64,000 nt of DNA from NCBI GenBank assembly GCA_025150425.1, contig CP102281.1, forward strand, positions 1,488,001-1,552,000. Reading direction: 5' to 3'. The DNA is from [Eubacterium] siraeum (lineage in GTDB: Bacteria > Bacillota > Clostridia > Oscillospirales > Ruminococcaceae). Each line of letters opens with the position of its first letter. Within the stretch, counting starts at the first letter, position 1. Below, one piece after another: positions 18,445-27,090 of the stretch. A program made the position numbers and the translations under genes. The notes under the pieces are model-generated. The model worked only from the letters and a program-made list of their open reading frames with translations, did not search any database and was not told the origin of the DNA.

Positions 18445-20277
18445 TTGAAAAGAGAAGATTTAAGGAATATAGCGATTATCGCACACGTTGACCACGGCAA
18501 GACGACACTGGTCGATGAAATGCTGAAGCAGGGCGGTGTATTCCGTGACAATCAGGAAGTTGAAGACAGAGTAATGGACAGCAACGCACTCGAAAGAGAG
18601 CGTGGAATCACGATCCTTGCGAAGAATGCCGCCGCACACTATAACGGCGTTAAAATCAACATAGTAGATACTCCCGGACACGCCGATTTTTCAGGCGAGG
18701 TTGAGCGTATATTGAAGATGGTAAACGGCGTACTGCTCCTTGTTGACAGCTTTGAGGGTACAATGCCCCAGACAAGATTCGTTCTTCAGAAGGCGCTTGA
18801 GCTTGGACTCAAGGTAATAGTTGTAGTAAACAAAACAGACCGTCCCGATGCCAGAAACAAGGAAGTTGTGGACGAGGTGCTTGAGCTTCTGCTTGACCTT
18901 GACGCTTCGGATGAACAGCTTGACAGCCCTGTTATCTTCTGCTCGGGCAGAAACGGTGTAGCATCATATTCACCCGATGTTATGGGCGAAAACTTCAAGC
19001 CGCTGTTCGACAAGATAATAGAACACATTCCCTGTCCCGAGGGCGACCCCGACGGCGATTTACAGCTGCTCGTTTCTTCCATCGACTACAACGACTATGT
19101 AGGCAGAATTGCGGTAGGCAGAATCGAAAGAGGTACGATAAAGCAGAACCAGGAAGTTATGGTATGCGACTACAACGGCTCACACAAGCCCTTCAAGTCA
19201 AAGGTAGTAAGCCTTTATACATTTGAGGGTATGAACAAGGTACCCGTGACAGAGGCTACTATCGGTGATATTGTATGCTTATCGGGTATCGAGGGCATTA
19301 CTATCGGTCAGACTATCTGTGCGGTAAATAATCCCGAACCTCTGCCGTTTGTAAAAATAAGCGAACCGACAGTCGAAATGACATTCTCGGTAAACGACAG
19401 CCCGTTTGCAGGCAGAGAGGGTAAGTTCGTTACGTCACGTCAAATAAGAGAGCGACTTTACAAGGAGCTTTTGAAGGACGTATCGCTGAGAGTTACAGAC
19501 AGCGAAAACTCAGACGCATATAACGTAGCAGGCAGAGGCGAAATGCACCTTTCGATACTTATCGAAACAATGCGCCGTGAAGGATATGAGCTTTCGGTCA
19601 GCACGCCCCGTGTACTTTTCAAGGAAATTGACGGCGTAAGATGCGAGCCTATCGAGCGTCTGCTGATAGATGTACCGGACAACTGTGTCGGCTCGGTTAT
19701 GGAAAAGATGGGCGTAAGAAAGGCAGAGCTTGTTCATATGCAGCCTATAGGCAACAGAACAAGAATAGAGTTCCTTATCCCCTCAAGAGGATTATTCGGT
19801 TACAGAAGCGAATTTATGACAGATACAAAGGGCGAAGGCGTACTGAATACCGTATTCGACAGCTACCGTCCTTATATGGGCGAAATCCCCACCAGAACGG
19901 TCGGTTCGCTTGTTGCGTTTGAATCGGGCACGGCGATGGCTTACGGTCTGTTTAACGCACAGGAAAGAGGTACTCTGTTCATAGACGCAGGCGTTCCCGT
20001 TTACGAGGGAATGGTTGTCGGAGTTTCTCCGAAGGCAGGCGATATTAACGTTAACGTGTGCAAGAAAAAGCACCTTACAAACACAAGAGCCAGCGGCAGT
20101 GACGACGCATTAAGACTTATCCCCTATAAGAGAATGAGCCTTGAGGAAAGCCTTGAATTTATTAACGATGACGAGCTTGTCGAGGTAACTCCCAAGACAA
20201 TAAGAATCAGAAAGAAGATTCTTGATAACGATCTTCGTGCAAAGGAAGACGCTAAGAGAAAAAAGCAGAACGCTTAA
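18445..20277 (+). CDS. typA: Ribosome-associated GTPase TypA/BipA
   Basis: A 610-residue translational GTPase related to EF-G/LepA, binding ribosomes and assisting large-subunit biogenesis and stress adaptation. G1 is AHVDHGKTT near residue 16; RGITI, DTPGH and NKTD follow in order, then EF-G-like domains and the BipA-specific C-terminus ([21 protein letters not shown]). Of two in-frame TTG codons, 18445 is preferred because AAGGAG is 8 nt upstream; for 18439 the gap would be only 2 nt. A terminator follows directly. Confidence 0.95.
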   Translation: MKREDLRNIAIIAHVDHGKTTLVDEMLKQGGVFRDNQEVEDRVMDSNALERERGITILAKNAAAHYNGVKINIVDTPGHADFSGEVERILKMVNGVLLLVDSFEGTMPQTRFVLQKALELGLKVIVVVNKTDRPDARNKEVVDEVLELLLDLDASDEQLDSPVIFCSGRNGVASYSPDVMGENFKPLFDKIIEHIPCPEGDPDGDLQLLVSSIDYNDYVGRIAVGRIERGTIKQNQEVMVCDYNGSHKPFKSKVVSLYTFEGMNKVPVTEATIGDIVCLSGIEGITIGQTICAVNNPEPLPFVKISEPTVEMTFSVNDSPFAGREGKFVTSRQIRERLYKELLKDVSLRVTDSENSDAYNVAGRGEMHLSILIETMRREGYELSVSTPRVLFKEIDGVRCEPIERLLIDVPDNCVGSVMEKMGVRKAELVHMQPIGNRTRIEFLIPSRGLFGYRSEFMTDTKGEGVLNTVFDSYRPYMGEIPTRTVGSLVAFESGTAMAYGLFNAQERGTLFIDAGVPVYEGMVVGVSPKAGDINVNVCKKKHLTNTRASGSDDALRLIPYKRMSLEESLEFINDDELVEVTPKTIRIRKKILDNDLRAKEDAKRKKQNA

Positions 20278-20291
20278 AACGGATATAGCAA

Positions 20292-20329
20292 AAGCTGTGG
20301 TTTCATAATCGAAACCACAGCTTCTTTTT
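20292..20329. terminator. Strong terminator between typA and the tRNA cluster
   Basis: A 13-bp perfect stem (AAGCTGTGGTTTC / GAAACCACAGCTT, 20292-20304 with 20311-20323) followed by CTTTTT on the plus strand. It may also stop minus-strand transcripts from the tRNA genes. Confidence 0.9.
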
Positions 20330-20401
20330 ATGCTTAAACACTGTGCGGAAAATTATCCGTAAAAAGCAAAAACGCCGTGAATATTTCCACGACGAATTTT
20401 C

Positions 20402-20477
20402 TGGAGCGGATTACGAGGCTCGAACTCGCTACCTCCACCTTGGCAAGGTGGCGCTCTACCAGATGAGCTAAATCCGC
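20402..20477 (-). tRNA. tRNA-Gly(GCC)
   Basis: Complete cloverleaf with acceptor GCGGATT/AATCCGC, anticodon loop TTGCCAA and an encoded CCA. Last gene of the four-tRNA cluster in transcription order. Confidence 0.95.
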
Positions 20478-20486
20478 ATATTTAAC

Positions 20487-20562
<76 letters not shown>

Positions 20563-20578
20563 AGAAATCCATTAAAAA

Positions 20579-20655
20579 TGGCGACCTGGATGGGACTCGA
20601 ACCCACGACCTCCGCCGTGACAGGGCGGCGTTCTAACCAACTGAACTACCAGGCC
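20579..20655 (-). tRNA. tRNA-Asp(GTC)
   Basis: Acceptor GGCCTGG/CCAGGTC with one G-T pair, anticodon loop CTGTCAC and an encoded CCA. Confidence 0.96.
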
Positions 20656-20657
20656 AT

Positions 20658-20733
20658 TGGTGGAAACTATAGGGCTCGAACCTATGACCCTCTGCTTGTA
20701 AGGCAGATGCTCTCCCAGCTGAGCTAAGCTTCC
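20658..20733 (-). tRNA. tRNA-Val(TAC)
   Basis: Acceptor GGAAGCT/AGTTTCC, anticodon loop CTTACAA, and a discriminator A plus encoded CCA. It is promoter-proximal in the cluster and only 2 nt from tRNA-Asp. Confidence 0.95.
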
Positions 20734-20820
20734 ACATAAAAGGTTTTGATTGAAAGCAAGCCACCCGACGTTAAATTGTCTTGCAAACCTTGTTTTGTTC
20801 TCGCCACCTGACAGTAATAT

Positions 20821-20849
20821 ATTTTACACGAAAATTACGCATTTGTCAA
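20821..20849 (-). promoter_or_regulatory. Promoter of the tRNA cluster
   Basis: Minus-strand TTGACA (20849-20844), 17-bp spacer and TAAAAT (20826-20821). The roughly 80 nt between it and tRNA-Val contain no other gene. Confidence 0.85.
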
Positions 20850-21027
20850 CACTTTTTTTGAATTTTTTATTGTTTTGTGACATTTTTCTGTTTTTTTAAC
20901 ATTTGTCTGCTGTGTTTGTCTGATTTGCACAAGAATAAAATGCTTTTCTACGGTAACAATATTTTAAGGGTGCGTATGTTGATTTATTCACAGGCATCAC
21001 GTTTAACGGAAGGACGGTAACGCAACT

Positions 21028-21258
21028 ATGCTTGACAAGATAGCACTTTTTATATTGCTTGTAGGCGGAATCAACTGGGGACTTGTCGGTCTGTTCCAGT
21101 TTGATGTTATAGCCTGGGCATTCGGCGGAAGTGCAAGTGTTATGAGCAGAATTCTGTATATAGTAGTAGCGCTTGCGGCTATATGGTGCATTTCGCTATT
21201 CTTCAGGCAGAACGAAATTATAAGCACCGGCAGAGATAAAGACAGGATAAACAACTGA
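21028..21258 (+). CDS. DUF378 small membrane protein
   Basis: A 76-residue protein with two predicted membrane helices (about residues 5-30 and 40-60) around the DUF378 signature LLVGGINWGLVGLFQFD. The function of this family is unknown. A GGAAGGA sequence lies somewhat far (13 nt) before the ATG. It is monocistronic with its own terminator. Confidence 0.88.
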   Translation: MLDKIALFILLVGGINWGLVGLFQFDVIAWAFGGSASVMSRILYIVVALAAIWCISLFFRQNEIISTGRDKDRINN

Positions 21259-21294
21259 TAAATGGACACTGTAAAATAACAGCCTAATGAAAAT

Positions 21295-21330
21295 CCGGGA
21301 CTCACTTTTTTCGTGAGCCCCGGTGTTTTT
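21295..21330 (+). terminator. Terminator of the DUF378 gene
   Basis: CCGGG-CTCAC / GTGAG-CCCGG stem (21295-21323, one internal A/C mismatch) followed by TGTTTTTT. Confidence 0.88.
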
Positions 21331-21426
21331 TGCGGAAAACAATACAAATATTTTAGATTTTGCGGAAAACTGATTGTTTTTTTGGTATGACAAAGCAAAG
21401 GTGTGGGGATTTACACCTTTGATGTT

Positions 21427-21591
21427 AAGGCAATACCGCACAATTAACGGCTATCGCCTTTGCCACACGCTAAGCTTGCATATTTCCCGTCATCTTACAC
21501 AAATTTTGCTTGACAGGCGCAAGCCTGCCTGCACTCAATTTATACAATCTGACTAAGCAATCGCACGACAATAACTATGCGGTATTGCCTT
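21427..21591. mobile_element. MITE-like element, copy 1
   Basis: A 165-bp non-coding element with 14-bp perfect terminal inverted repeats AAGGCAATACCGCA / TGCGGTATTGCCTT. A central hairpin CAGGC-gcaa-GCCTG lies at 21514-21527. Internal sequence (GCTTGCATAT, CCGTCATCTT, ACAATCTGAC) is shared with copy 3 in the same orientation and with copy 2 inverted. It abuts the stop codon of the ABC ATPase gene. No transposase is present. Confidence 0.85.
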
Positions 21592-22229
21592 TATTTTATT
21601 TTTGTAAGCACACCTTTATCCATTTCGCAAACTGTATCACAGAGAATTTCGATATCTTCTGATGAGTGAGAAGCAATAAGAATTGTTTTTCCACGTTCTT
21701 TTAATTCAAGAAGATACTTTCTCATATCTGCGACGCCATCCTTATCAAGACCGTTAAACGGTTCGTCAAGAATTAAAATTTTCGGGTTTTCCATAATTGC
21801 TTGCGCAAGACCTAATCTCTGACGCATACCGAGAGAATACTTTTTCACATGACGTTTCAAATCGGGATCAAGTCCCACTTGTTCCATACTTTTCTTTATT
21901 TCTTGTTTACTGATTTTATTATTGAGTCCTGCAAGCAGTTTTAGATTTTTATAGCCTGAGTAATAAGGGATAAATCCAGGTGTTTCGATAATTATTCCCA
22001 TATTTTTGGGGAAGTCAACGTCCTTGCCGACGCGTTTTCCGTCAACCGTTATTTCACCGCCCGTTGGCTTGATAAATCCGCAGATGCACTTCATAAGCAT
22101 TGTTTTGCCTGAACCGTTTCTTCCTATAAGTCCATGGATTTTACCCTCGTCAAAGCTCACTGTTATGTTTTTCAAAATATTTGTTTTACCTATAGTGAGA
22201 TCTATGTTGTTTATGTCAATTATTCCCAT
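21591..22229 (-). CDS. ABC transporter ATP-binding protein
   Basis: A 212-residue ATPase powering the adjacent ABC-2-type permeases. Walker A is GRNGSGKT near residue 37, the signature motif is YSLGMRQR, Walker B is ILILDEPF and the H-loop is ASHSS. The start is taken as the ATG at 22229, with AGGTGG 7 nt upstream; a GTG one codon earlier overlaps the permease stop. The gene is last in its operon, and its stop codon lies at the edge of MITE-like copy 1. The subunit layout resembles self-protection (LanFEG-like) or peptide exporters, but the substrate is not known. Confidence 0.9.
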   Translation of the reverse strand: MGIIDINNIDLTIGKTNILKNITVSFDEGKIHGLIGRNGSGKTMLMKCICGFIKPTGGEITVDGKRVGKDVDFPKNMGIIIETPGFIPYYSGYKNLKLLAGLNNKISKQEIKKSMEQVGLDPDLKRHVKKYSLGMRQRLGLAQAIMENPKILILDEPFNGLDKDGVADMRKYLLELKERGKTILIASHSSEDIEILCDTVCEMDKGVLTKIK

Positions 22230-22231
22230 CA

Positions 22232-23092
22232 CTATTCCACCTGTTCTATATTTGCAAATTGAAACCGCTTTACTGCGATAAGATTAAATAATATTAAAAC
22301 AATGACTGCTATACAAAAATAAATGTAAGAATACCATATCGGAACTATTGGTTTTCCGATTATTTCTTCATAGTGCAGCCAAACTATTGTATTTGCCATC
22401 GGGAACGACCACATTATATTCATTTTCAGCGAACAGGTAACAACGCCTGCCGCAACAATAGAAATTGCCGCAAAAAGTCCAAATGACTGAATATGGATCA
22501 ATTTAAAAAAATATATTATCATTGACAGCAGGAAAAGATATGCGCACATAAGAGCAAGCGTTTGCAAGATCGCTGTAACAAGAGGTATCTGATTATACAG
22601 ATTTGAAGGCAGAAGCGATGAGGTAAAGCTGTTTGCTTCATCAGGAAAACGAGCGGAATATTTTGTAACAACATCACTCCACGTTGTTGAAAACTCGCCT
22701 TTTGATAGCAGTACGCTGCCTGTCAGTACTACGCACAGAAAACTTATTATAGACATAAACAGAAATATTACCTGTCCCGCAAACCAGTTAAATCTGCCGG
22801 TTCGCTGAATAAAAAACAGTGTATTTCCGGTCATTTTAGGATAGTCGCTTATAAGCACCATAAATACGCAGGGCATAAGCATAACCAGCATTCCCGAGTT
22901 TCCGATCGCAACAAACGGTTCGAGTATGTTTAACGGTATTTCCATCTTTGCCGCACGTTCAAGCAAAGGCTCAATGGCAAGAGTGCGCATAAATACAAGA
23001 AGCACTCCCACAATAATGACTCTTGGATTTGTTATCCACTTTATGTATTCCGATCTTGCTACAGATAATACACATTTAAAGTTTCTATTCAC
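22232..23092 (-). CDS. ABC-2-type transporter permease
   Basis: A 286-residue integral membrane protein with about six hydrophobic segments, beginning near residues 24-40 and ending around 255-275. It has no conserved catalytic residues, as expected for ABC-2 permeases. It overlaps the preceding permease gene by 8 nt and its stop abuts the ATPase start, so the three transporter genes are translationally coupled. It probably pairs with the second permease to form the membrane channel. Confidence 0.82.
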   Translation of the reverse strand: MNRNFKCVLSVARSEYIKWITNPRVIIVGVLLVFMRTLAIEPLLERAAKMEIPLNILEPFVAIGNSGMLVMLMPCVFMVLISDYPKMTGNTLFFIQRTGRFNWFAGQVIFLFMSIISFLCVVLTGSVLLSKGEFSTTWSDVVTKYSARFPDEANSFTSSLLPSNLYNQIPLVTAILQTLALMCAYLFLLSMIIYFFKLIHIQSFGLFAAISIVAAGVVTCSLKMNIMWSFPMANTIVWLHYEEIIGKPIVPIWYSYIYFCIAVIVLILFNLIAVKRFQFANIEQVE

Positions 23093-23978
23093 CGCTGTCG
23101 AGCCTCCTGCTTTGTGTAATAAGATAAATTACGGCTGCTGAAAAAAGAAGCACTCCGTTATAGATAAGTACAAGCTTTTTATCATTCCCAAAGTCAGAAA
23201 GATATGAAAGTGCGTCAGGATTAAATATTGAACTGATTTTCAGCATTTCTGTGTCAACATTATTGTAATCGGAAACTGCCTGCGATTGCAGCTTTATGCA
23301 AGTTTGACTAACTGCATATTTTATAAAAAACGGTATGCACAGCACAAGATATTTGTTCCTGATGAAACCGGTAAACATAATCGCAGGAGCTGCGCAGACC
23401 GCTCCGTACAAAAACATTTCTCCAAGTTTTTTTAGTATAATAAAGCCATAACCGTTTTGCGTTATATCCGGATAACTGTAAACGAGAAATTCTTCATATG
23501 TTTTTTTCAACTCAGCACTGTATTCATTTATATTTGGGAATAAAGCATAGTCTGCTAATGTAAACAATCCGAAGCCCAGCATAACCGCAAATCCTCCGCA
23601 CAAACATGCAGTTATGAATTTAGACAGATTATAACATAACTTTGAACTTCGGAAGATTTCAAAGCGCACCGACTTTGCCTCATATTCGTCACACACAAGA
23701 GGAATAAACGCAAACGCAGATATAAGCGGAATAAAAAGAGAAAGCCAGCTTCCTGCCCCTTTAAGCATAACCTCAAACGAACAAAATCTTGTATCGCTAA
23801 GCATAAAATCTTTGTCAAAGGTTTTATACGCCATAAATACTGAATACTTATCACCGTTCATTGAGTCTTCATAGATGTATGCGGAGAAGCAAAGTACAGC
23901 CGTAAAGATAATACAGATATAGAAGCCGTAGCCTGTAAGTATTTTGTATATATTAGTTCTTATATTTCGGATCATCAT
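23085..23978 (-). CDS. ABC-2-type transporter permease (second subunit)
   Basis: A 297-residue membrane protein with an N-terminal helix (about residues 12-34), a large extracytoplasmic segment after it and several further helices. This is the ABC-2 layout. Its ATG overlaps the upstream 68-residue gene by 4 nt. Together with the adjacent permease and ATPase it forms a three-gene exporter or immunity-type transporter. Confidence 0.8.
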   Translation of the reverse strand: MMIRNIRTNIYKILTGYGFYICIIFTAVLCFSAYIYEDSMNGDKYSVFMAYKTFDKDFMLSDTRFCSFEVMLKGAGSWLSLFIPLISAFAFIPLVCDEYEAKSVRFEIFRSSKLCYNLSKFITACLCGGFAVMLGFGLFTLADYALFPNINEYSAELKKTYEEFLVYSYPDITQNGYGFIILKKLGEMFLYGAVCAAPAIMFTGFIRNKYLVLCIPFFIKYAVSQTCIKLQSQAVSDYNNVDTEMLKISSIFNPDALSYLSDFGNDKKLVLIYNGVLLFSAAVIYLITQSRRLDSGE

Positions 23979-24181
23979 TGTATCAACTCCATGGTTTCGG
24001 GAGTAGTAAAATATCTGAAATTTCCGCCGTCTTTTGCGTCAATATCACAAACATATGTCAAGTTGTCATTAGGATTATTATCAGCAATTGATATAGTGTC
24101 AGTTAATGATTCTATAGTTGTATTATCTGTACCGCTGTCCTTATTTGAACAATCGGTAAATAACATACTTAATTTAAGCAT
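23975..24181 (-). CDS. Short acidic protein of unknown function
   Basis: A 68-residue acidic protein without a signal peptide. GGAAGGAG lies close before the ATG, and the 4-nt overlap with the permease gene supports real translation. Its C-terminal region NPNDNLTYVCDIDA resembles the C-terminal NPNDDLYYCVYVNA of the lipoprotein encoded just upstream in the operon. It may be a remnant or stand-alone version of that terminal domain, or a small substrate of the transporter. No family was recognised. Confidence 0.6.
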   Translation of the reverse strand: MLKLSMLFTDCSNKDSGTDNTTIESLTDTISIADNNPNDNLTYVCDIDAKDGGNFRYFTTPETMELIQ

Positions 24182-24228
24182 AGGAATCTCCTTCCTGTAT
24201 GCAAAGTGCCAACGCTGTAATTTCAGTT

Positions 24229-25479
24229 CTAAAATGGCTTATATGATATATAACTGCACTCTTCGCTTGCCGCATTTACATATACACAATAGTATAAATC
24301 ATCGTTCGGGTTACGAGTTACAAATTTCCACGAAGGTTCGAGGTGGGCTGTCGTATAGTCGTCACTATAATTTCCCTTGTATATAAATTCTATCGTCTGC
24401 AATTCAAACTTAACTCCCTTCGTCAGCGTATTGCTCATAATATCTACAGCATTTTCTAAAGTGCAGATGTTTTCAATAGGTTTTTCTATTTCGCTTATAT
24501 CCGGAAAGCTTAAATCAACGATTGCATCAATATCATTCTTTTTTATCATAAGCGCTTCGCCGGATACCGTATATTGAAGTGAAGGATCTTGATAGCTGAA
24601 TACTTCCCCTATTCTATCGAAAGGAATATTATTCCATGCGGTGCTGAATTGAAAAACGTAGCAATAGATATCATCATGTATATTATAAACATCTATAGTT
24701 GAAACATTTATTGAAAAGTTAGAATCAAAATCATACGGTAAAGAAGATAAGTAGTCTTTCTCAAAATATGTTACAGCCTCACCTATAGAAACATTACCGT
24801 CAAGAATACGGTATGTTTCATCATTGTGCGTTCCATCATTAAAGTAAGATGCAACCTTGTTATTCATATCGGACGGTATCCATGATGAAACTTTTGTATC
24901 ATCTGTTTTGATGAGTGAGTATGCTTCTCCCTTATTCATCCAATGAGGAGAAGCCTCAGAACTAAGCCACCATAAATACTTATTATTATCTGTATCTCTA
25001 TATAAAAATGAATTAATATCTATATTACCATTTTGTATTTGCTTAAGGTAATTATCAATCTTTGGATACCATGCATGTTTACCGTCATCTTCATTTTGAT
25101 TATACACAATATTTTTCGAAAATGATGAAAAGAGCGCATTTGAAGAATTGTACTCGTCGAAAAAAAACTCACAGTATTTTTTGAAATTTTCAAGATTTTC
25201 GTTGTTTGCTCCACGACCATGCGCAATTGTCACATTCAGATTACTGCATGTATTTAATTCAGGAAGACGTGCACTGCAATTTGAAAAATCTAAATTAACA
25301 TAGTTTTTATTCCTACAATTTTCATAATCAGACAAGAAATTAACTGATACGTTTTCTGCTGTATCAGATGATACGTTTTCTGCTGTATCAGATTTTTTTT
25401 CAATATCTGTGTTTTGATTATTGCAAGCAGTTAAAAACAACAATGAAACAAATGTAAACAGTAAAATCTTTTTTTTCAT
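24229..25479 (-). CDS. Lipoprotein of unknown function in the ABC operon
   Basis: A 416-residue protein with a lipoprotein signal (MKKKILLFTF, lipobox LTAC about residue 19). A short linker contains an exact 8-residue duplication, SDTAENVS twice. The body has no recognised domain; the end (WKFVTRNPNDDLYYCVYVNA) resembles the terminal strand of PepSY-like domains only in general pattern. The start is the ATG at 25479, preceded by GGAGATCGA. Linked to the transporter, it could be a surface receptor or protector protein, but this is inference from position. Confidence 0.7.
   Translation of the reverse strand: MKKKILLFTFVSLLFLTACNNQNTDIEKKSDTAENVSSDTAENVSVNFLSDYENCRNKNYVNLDFSNCSARLPELNTCSNLNVTIAHGRGANNENLENFKKYCEFFFDEYNSSNALFSSFSKNIVYNQNEDDGKHAWYPKIDNYLKQIQNGNIDINSFLYRDTDNNKYLWWLSSEASPHWMNKGEAYSLIKTDDTKVSSWIPSDMNNKVASYFNDGTHNDETYRILDGNVSIGEAVTYFEKDYLSSLPYDFDSNFSINVSTIDVYNIHDDIYCYVFQFSTAWNNIPFDRIGEVFSYQDPSLQYTVSGEALMIKKNDIDAIVDLSFPDISEIEKPIENICTLENAVDIMSNTLTKGVKFELQTIEFIYKGNYSDDYTTAHLEPSWKFVTRNPNDDLYYCVYVNAASEECSYISYKPF
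25346..25393 (-). repeat. 24-bp exact tandem duplication inside the lipoprotein gene
   Basis: 25346-25369 and 25370-25393 are identical and in frame, adding one SDTAENVS unit just after the lipidated cysteine. Such a repeat can expand or contract by slippage. Confidence 0.9.
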
Positions 25480-25504
25480 ATTCGATCTCCTCTGAATAAT
25501 CAAA

Positions 25505-25531
25505 GTAAAGTGCGGCTATGCCGCACTTTAC
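25505..25531 (-). terminator. Intra-operon terminator or attenuator
   Basis: A perfect 12-bp stem GTAAAGTGCGGC / GCCGCACTTTAC with a 3-nt loop, followed on the minus strand by TTTGATT. It lies between the secreted-protein gene and the lipoprotein gene, so the first gene should be expressed more than the rest. Confidence 0.75.
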
Positions 25532-25563
25532 AATACAAGCTTCATAATGATAACAAACACGGA

Positions 25564-25971
25564 CTATCTGCTTATGATACCGGTTACGTTGAGTACAGCT
25601 TTTAACGAAGTATAGGCTACCATTTCATATGTAACTTTTTTAATTTCTCCGCTAATATACCATCTTCTTGAACCGGTATTATTATAGACAATTGAACCGG
25701 TTGTCATAACGTGTGAAGTAGATGATAACGTCAAGCTTCTGTTTGTAATGTCTGACATTGTGTTTACCTTACCGGTGTATACCTCGGAAGATGCTTGCAT
25801 AGTTGCATAACCTGTACGACTTTCAGTGGTTGGCGCCCCATGAACATTAACATATCTTGCACTCCAGCTTGCAGTTTCTGAAACAGCGCTTACACTCATA
25901 CCTCCGAATCCAACCGCCATAGTAGTCGTTGCCATGACAATGGCAATCAGCCTTTTAAACGTTTTTTTCAT
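25564..25971 (-). CDS. Small secreted protein of unknown function
   Basis: A 135-residue protein with a clear signal peptide (basic MKKTFKR, hydrophobic core, likely cleavage after MSVSA near residue 28). The mature part of about 105 residues is rich in Thr, Ser, Tyr and Val, probably beta-stranded, and starts with WSARYVNVHGAP. It is the first gene of the island operon, directly after a strong promoter and followed by a terminator, the usual arrangement for a highly made secreted product with downstream transport or immunity genes. A bacteriocin-like role is possible but unsupported by any recognised motif. Confidence 0.72.
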   Translation of the reverse strand: MKKTFKRLIAIVMATTTMAVGFGGMSVSAVSETASWSARYVNVHGAPTTESRTGYATMQASSEVYTGKVNTMSDITNRSLTLSSTSHVMTTGSIVYNNTGSRRWYISGEIKKVTYEMVAYTSLKAVLNVTGIISR

Positions 25972-26402
25972 TTATTTAAATGTCCTTTCCGATTGATTTT
26001 ATCAATCATAAAAATATATATCTTACACATTTCAACTTGTAGAAAATGTGTTTGATATTTAGTCCTTTTCCGCTTAAAATATCTCCTAATATTTTCCGCT
26101 TCTGATTTGCATAGATTATAAAAGCTTTCAACTGTGAGTAACAAATATCATACAATAAAATACTTTATAAAGTCTGTTTGATTGTTCATAGTTTAACATA
26201 TTAAATGAAATTTGTCAATGGATAAAACGACAAAATTAGGCAAAATCATTTGTGTATTATGCACTGATTTATGTCAATTTTGTATATAACGCAAACTAAT
26301 AACACGAGGAAATTATTTATGGCAATATGATCAAAAACCTCACAGAATGTATATACCGGAGCAGAAATTTTTATCTTTTTTGTAATTTCCGGTGGTAATT
26401 TT
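25972..26402. other. AT-rich intergenic stretch with the island promoter
   Basis: No credible gene on either strand. It holds the leader (about 210 nt) and promoter of the secreted-protein operon; the rest, up to MITE-like copy 2, is strongly AT-rich with no structure I can support. Confidence 0.7.
26190..26218 (-). promoter_or_regulatory. Promoter of the island operon
   Basis: Minus-strand TTGACA (26218-26213), 17-bp spacer and TAAACT (26195-26190), with TGT as an extended -10. Confidence 0.8.
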
Positions 26403-26576
26403 AGGCAATACCGCACAAAGATTGTGCGTCAGGTGCGCAGTCAGATTTTTCGTCAGATTGTACGGAAAAACCGCAGGCATACTAACGTATGTCAAGGGTT
26501 TTCTGTGCAATATAACGGAAAAGATGCAAGCAGATGACGTACAAAGCTTTTATGCGTTCTTTGTGCGGTATTGCCT
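26403..26576. mobile_element. MITE-like element, copy 2 (inverted)
   Basis: A 174-bp element with 18-bp perfect inverted ends AGGCAATACCGCACAAAG / CTTTGTGCGGTATTGCCT. A central hairpin CATAC-taac-GTATG lies at 26478-26491. Its reverse complement matches the interior of copy 3 (CAATCTGACGAAAAATCTGA) and copy 1. With copy 1 it brackets the AT-rich ABC island. Confidence 0.87.
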
Positions 26577-26647
26577 TTAGTTGATATGGTGTACAATATC
26601 TAACTGTGGCAGTAATGTTTTTCACAACTCAATTATATAACAAAAAA

Positions 26648-26690
26648 GACTGCATTCCTACCTTTCGGAAACAATGCAGTCGATTTTTTT
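26648..26690. terminator. Bidirectional terminator-like hairpin
   Basis: GACTGCATT / AATGCAGTC (26648-26656 with 26673-26681) is flanked by CAAAAAA on the left and GATTTTTTT on the right, so it can terminate both strands. No gene clearly ends here; it insulates spoIIID from the island. Confidence 0.75.
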
Positions 26691-26716
26691 GTTTCGGTTG
26701 TTTTTTACAGTGCCTA

Positions 26717-26745
26717 TCATATTCACGCTCCTTACAGCATATATA
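26717..26745 (+). promoter_or_regulatory. Possible sigma-E-type promoter for spoIIID
   Basis: TCATATT (26717-26723), a 14-nt spacer and CATATATA (26738-26745) approximate the mother-cell sigma-E promoter pattern. spoIIID is sigma-E dependent in B. subtilis. A 9-bp inverted repeat TATATCAAC / GTTGATATA (26742-26750 with 26765-26773) overlaps the predicted transcript start. Confidence 0.5.
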
Positions 26746-26805
26746 TCAACAAACGATATGCACTGTTGATATAAGAAGGTGCTGTCTTATGAAAGGGGCG
26801 ATTAT

Positions 26806-27081
26806 GTGAAAGCCGGAACAATAACGGTACCGGATACGAAACGTGAAAGATGTGTTATACTCGGAGAATATATAATAGATAACGAAGCGACGGTAAGAAG
26901 CACAGCAAAGGTTTACGGTATAAGTAAAAGCACCGTGCACCAGGATGTTACGGTAAGGCTTGCGAAGGTAGATCCGCATCTTGCAGGTAAGGTCAAGGAG
27001 GTGTTGCAGAAAAACAAGGACGAGCGGCATATAAGAGGCGGTCTTGCAACAAAGCTGAAATATCAGAACGGTTCAAAATGA
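26806..27081 (+). CDS. spoIIID: Sporulation transcriptional regulator SpoIIID
   Basis: A 91-residue DNA-binding regulator of mother-cell sporulation genes. The helix-turn-helix region reads ATVRSTAKVYGISKSTVHQDVTVRL, followed by the family-typical HIRGGLATKLKY ending. Translation is placed at GTG 26806, with AAAGGGG 8 nt upstream; this gives the usual SpoIIID length, whereas a GTG 27 nt further upstream would add an unusual extension. It is monocistronic with a strong terminator. Confidence 0.93.
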   Translation: MKAGTITVPDTKRERCVILGEYIIDNEATVRSTAKVYGISKSTVHQDVTVRLAKVDPHLAGKVKEVLQKNKDERHIRGGLATKLKYQNGSK

Positions 27082-27090
27082 TACATAACT

